DNA of 64,000 nucleotides, taken from NCBI RefSeq assembly GCF_017916325.1, contig NC_090152.1, positions 566,001-630,000 of the forward strand. Direction: 5' to 3'. The DNA comes from Leishmania martiniquensis. Lineage: Eukaryota > Euglenozoa > Kinetoplastea > Trypanosomatida > Trypanosomatidae. The position numbers and the translations under genes were made by a program. This document shows positions 61,569 through 64,000 of the stretch, piece by piece (the stretch's first letter is position 1; every line of letters starts with the position of its first letter). Below the pieces are notes generated by a model that was given only the letters and a program-made list of their open reading frames with translations, ran no database searches and was not told the DNA's origin.

Positions 61569-63758
61569 ATGACGGAGCACCCCCATGCCTGGGCGGAGGC
61601 AACCGCCTCGCTCTCGCCAGCGGCTGACCCTGCCGGGAGTCGACTTCTTCAGCCCTACTCGCCGCCCTCTCGCGTTAAGCTGTCCACCCTGGCGCCCGCT
61701 TTCGACCCGCGCCGACAGGGCATCGGTCGCAGTCGTTCCACCAACTCGGTGCGCGCAGACAGCATCCGCCGCAGCGAGGGGCTTCGGGTGGTTCAAGACA
61801 CACGTCGGTACATGTTGGCTGCCGCGGCCCACACGCAGGCCACTGTGCAGCAGCTGCTGAGTCGCCTACAGACGTACAGAGCCTTTCAGCCTTTTCTCTC
61901 CGCTCCCGACTCCTACAGGGACGAATCCTTCGCACATGAACGCGACTGCAGCATTGCCAGCGGGCTCTCGCGCGGCAGAGGCTCTGCTGCGACAGTGAGC
62001 ACGAACCAGTTGTGGCAGATGATCGACAGGTTCCTCGACACGTCGGTGGCGCAGCTGCTTCAGCACAACGCCGAGAGTCACTTCATAGTGACACTGGAGT
62101 CAACGCTCGGGCTGGAGGTGCCGACTTCGATTCTGAAGAGCAGCACCGTCATTGAGAGTCGAAAAGCGACGACATCCGTGAGCCATTGCGTGACGAGTGA
62201 GTCTGCAGGCGCGGAGCGAACGCCCTCCGGCAGCCCACATCTGTCACCACCGCACAAGTTGCCCAAGGCTGCCGCCATGCCTCTCGCAACGACGGGCGCG
62301 CTGGTCGATCGCTGGGCCCTCGACCATCCGTATTCTACGGCGGCCGAGGTGGAGGAGCAGCGCCGTTCGTGGGCAGTCCTTGACCAGCAGCGGCAGCACG
62401 CAAGCCTCTCTTTCTACCTCCAGGCTGTGCAGGAGCAGCTAGAGACGCTGGAGGCAGAGGAGACCAGGGATGCCTCTAAATCGACGCACTCGCACCGGAG
62501 TCAAGGCGACGCCTCACGCTCGCACCACCTGCCCCTGCACAGCTCCAGCGACTCTGAGGATCAGCTCAATGCACCGCTGCGTTCTCGCGGGCGACATGGA
62601 GCAGCGGGGCAGGTACACGAAGACGACGTCGCAGCGGCCGAGGCTGAGGCGGAGAAGCAGCGGGCGCTGTGGCAGACATTCTGCGAGTGCCCTCTGCGCA
62701 CTGCAGGTGCTCCCGCATCGCCTCCGGGGATGGCACCGAACGCCCCCCAGATTATGAGCGCCTTCTTGGACAACACAGATTTGCAAGAGTGGCTTTACTC
62801 CTCATGGGCGCACCGCACTCACCGTCACGAGAGTGCCGCTTTGCGTATCCAATGCGCCTATCGCATGAACCGCGCGCGGTGTGAGGTGCGCGAGATGCGA
62901 TACGAACGGCGGCAGGCCTTTTTGGCAAGCCTTGACGCCGAGCGTGAGGCGAAGCTGGTCTGGGACATGGCGCTGCAGGTGCAGACAGAAAGCACTGCCA
63001 CGTCCTGTGGCGCGGACAGCACATTGTGGGCCCTGCATTTCTTTATCAACAAAGTGAACGCTGTCGTGGCGAAGCGCCGCGCTTGCAAGAAGTATCAGCA
63101 GCAGCAGGCTGATGAGGTTCGCAACTACGCGGCTACGCGTATACAAGCTGTGTATCGAGGGCACCGCAGTCGTGTCTTTGTAATGGAGCTGCGGCATCCC
63201 GAGATTGTGGCCCATCGAGAGCACTTGCGGCGCGAATGTTCGGCGATGCGAATACAGTCCTGCTGGCGACGCTACACCGCCCAGCGTCAGTGGTGGCGCG
63301 TGCGACTTGCCGCGTCTGCGCTGCAGAACCTCTGCCGATGCCGTGCGGCACGACGCATGCGAGCAGAGCGGCGCTACGAGCGCGATCTGTCGGCTGCAAG
63401 AGAGCTGCGAAAGGTCGCCGTGCGTCGCATCGAGCAGTGGTATGCATCGTGCCGTGTAGTGCGTAACGCTATCTATGGCTCTCATGTGGCGGAGCTGCTC
63501 ACGATACAGCGTGTGTGTCGCGGCTATCAAGGCAGGCGGCGCGCTCAAGACGAGATGCGACTGTCACACCACCGATCCGCTGTGCGCACCATCGAGCAGC
63601 ATCGCCTGCGCGTTTTGTGTCTTCGAGAGGCAGGTGCGCGGCGGGCGGCTCTGAGTGCAACTCGCGCAGCCAAGCGCGCTGCGGCAATGCTCGACGATGC
63701 TGCTGTGACGATTCAGCGCGCATGGCGACGACAAGGACGCTGGCAGCACGCTCTCTAG
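61569..63758 (+). CDS. Multi-IQ-motif protein, probably calmodulin-binding
   Basis: A 729-residue protein. The N-terminal half is Ser/Ala-rich with a helical stretch at about 140-185 (LWQMIDRFLDTSVAQLLQ) that could be a dimerisation module. From about residue 418, IQ-type repeats follow each other: RIQCAYRMNRAR (about 419), RIQAVYRGHRSR (about 522), RIQSCWRRYTAQ (about 558), LQNLCRCRAARR (about 583), IEQWYASCRVV (about 619), IQRVCRGYQGRR (about 646) and IQRAWRRQGRW (about 713). IQ motifs bind calmodulin or related EF-hand proteins. Multi-IQ proteins in flagellates are often axonemal or cytoskeletal, so a flagellar role is possible but inferred. The ATG at 61569 is the first after the splice AG; the upstream open frame lacks an ATG. 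No motor or kinase domain is present. Confidence 0.88.
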   Translation: MTEHPHAWAEATASLSPAADPAGSRLLQPYSPPSRVKLSTLAPAFDPRRQGIGRSRSTNSVRADSIRRSEGLRVVQDTRRYMLAAAAHTQATVQQLLSRLQTYRAFQPFLSAPDSYRDESFAHERDCSIASGLSRGRGSAATVSTNQLWQMIDRFLDTSVAQLLQHNAESHFIVTLESTLGLEVPTSILKSSTVIESRKATTSVSHCVTSESAGAERTPSGSPHLSPPHKLPKAAAMPLATTGALVDRWALDHPYSTAAEVEEQRRSWAVLDQQRQHASLSFYLQAVQEQLETLEAEETRDASKSTHSHRSQGDASRSHHLPLHSSSDSEDQLNAPLRSRGRHGAAGQVHEDDVAAAEAEAEKQRALWQTFCECPLRTAGAPASPPGMAPNAPQIMSAFLDNTDLQEWLYSSWAHRTHRHESAALRIQCAYRMNRARCEVREMRYERRQAFLASLDAEREAKLVWDMALQVQTESTATSCGADSTLWALHFFINKVNAVVAKRRACKKYQQQQADEVRNYAATRIQAVYRGHRSRVFVMELRHPEIVAHREHLRRECSAMRIQSCWRRYTAQRQWWRVRLAASALQNLCRCRAARRMRAERRYERDLSAARELRKVAVRRIEQWYASCRVVRNAIYGSHVAELLTIQRVCRGYQGRRRAQDEMRLSHHRSAVRTIEQHRLRVLCLREAGARRAALSATRAAKRAAAMLDDAAVTIQRAWRRQGRWQHAL

Positions 63759-64000
63759 GATATGTTAACAGGTAAGCGCGCGACTGTGAGGAGGAGAGTG
63801 GAGGCCTTCCTCTCACTTCTCCTCACCCTCATTCCTCACCAGCTGCAGCTGCGCAGCTATAGGGGGCCTTTGCCTCAGAGCAGTGATGTATAGAAACTTC
63901 TTTGCGGCCGTGACGGTCAGCTGCGTTTTTCTGTTTTGTACTCTCCGGATGCTGCGGTTTTCCTGTCACCTCCGCCGTCTTAAACAGCATCAGTATTTCA
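63759..64000. other. 3' flank of the IQ-motif gene
   Basis: 242 bases of mixed sequence at the window end, probably 3'UTR. A pyrimidine-rich stretch at 63808-63836 is visible. No gene is seen. Confidence 0.4.

Noticed and set aside
1..64000. CRISPR arrays, bacterial promoters, operators or integrated phage
   Set aside because: No regularly spaced direct repeats and no bacterial-type genes are present; the content is eukaryotic.

Overview
The window looks like a nuclear chromosome segment of a trypanosomatid, most likely Leishmania or a close Leishmaniinae relative. The evidence is a GC-rich sequence with GC-ending codons, intron-less genes that all lie on the + strand, and long pyrimidine-rich spacers carrying CA/GT microsatellites and tract-then-AG spliced-leader acceptors. 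It also holds three copies of a retroposon-like dispersed repeat (one of them a fragment) in the spacers. The encoded proteins are eukaryotic throughout. I cannot name the species.

Layout: I support 18 protein genes, which look like one polycistronic transcription unit with no strand switch. 1-3515 has no gene. They are followed by a Ser/Arg-rich coiled-coil protein (3516-6107), an MSP/VAP-like ER protein (8249-9406) with an in-frame open stretch beyond its stop, a TMEM94-like degenerate P-type ATPase (12631-17193), a TTC27/Emw1-like TPR protein (18199-21087), the NAT10/Kre33 RNA cytidine acetyltransferase (21816-25061) and OSCP1 (26331-27641). Then come a Cys/His-cluster protein (28760-29713), a 67-residue membrane protein (30728-30931), eIF3b (31845-33974), a mitochondrial-type membrane protein (35342-36319) and a METTL25-like methyltransferase (37324-40476). 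The last group is a Cys/His plus ubiquitin-like-fold protein (43312-45072), a two-TM protein (47880-48605), NMNAT (49668-50597), a cytochrome b5-domain protein (51286-51810), an aldonolactone oxidase (52812-54323), SDA1 (56586-59219), a small hypothetical (60122-60511) and a multi-IQ protein (61569-63758).

The genes do not form a functional operon. As usual in kinetoplastids, neighbours are unrelated and expression is probably controlled after transcription. A loose theme is ribosome production and use (NAT10, SDA1, eIF3b and probably TTC27), plus redox and cofactor metabolism (NMNAT, lactone oxidase, cytochrome b5).

The most notable non-coding feature is a repeat of about 545 bp at 6374-6914 and 46468-47019. 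The two copies are identical by eye over 463 bp, lie in the same orientation about 40.1 kb apart, and carry a perfect 9-bp hairpin. A 5'-truncated 157-bp copy sits at 36400-36556. Size, spacer location, A-rich 3' end and 5' truncation fit a SIDER2-type degenerate retroposon, but the high identity is unexpected for a degenerate family. Other points are the TGA-C stop followed by 110 more open codons in the VAP-like gene, lost catalytic motifs in the TMEM94-like protein, a uORF ending 3 nt before that gene's ATG, and a cluster of TAAGC/CAAGC motifs and hairpins after NAT10.
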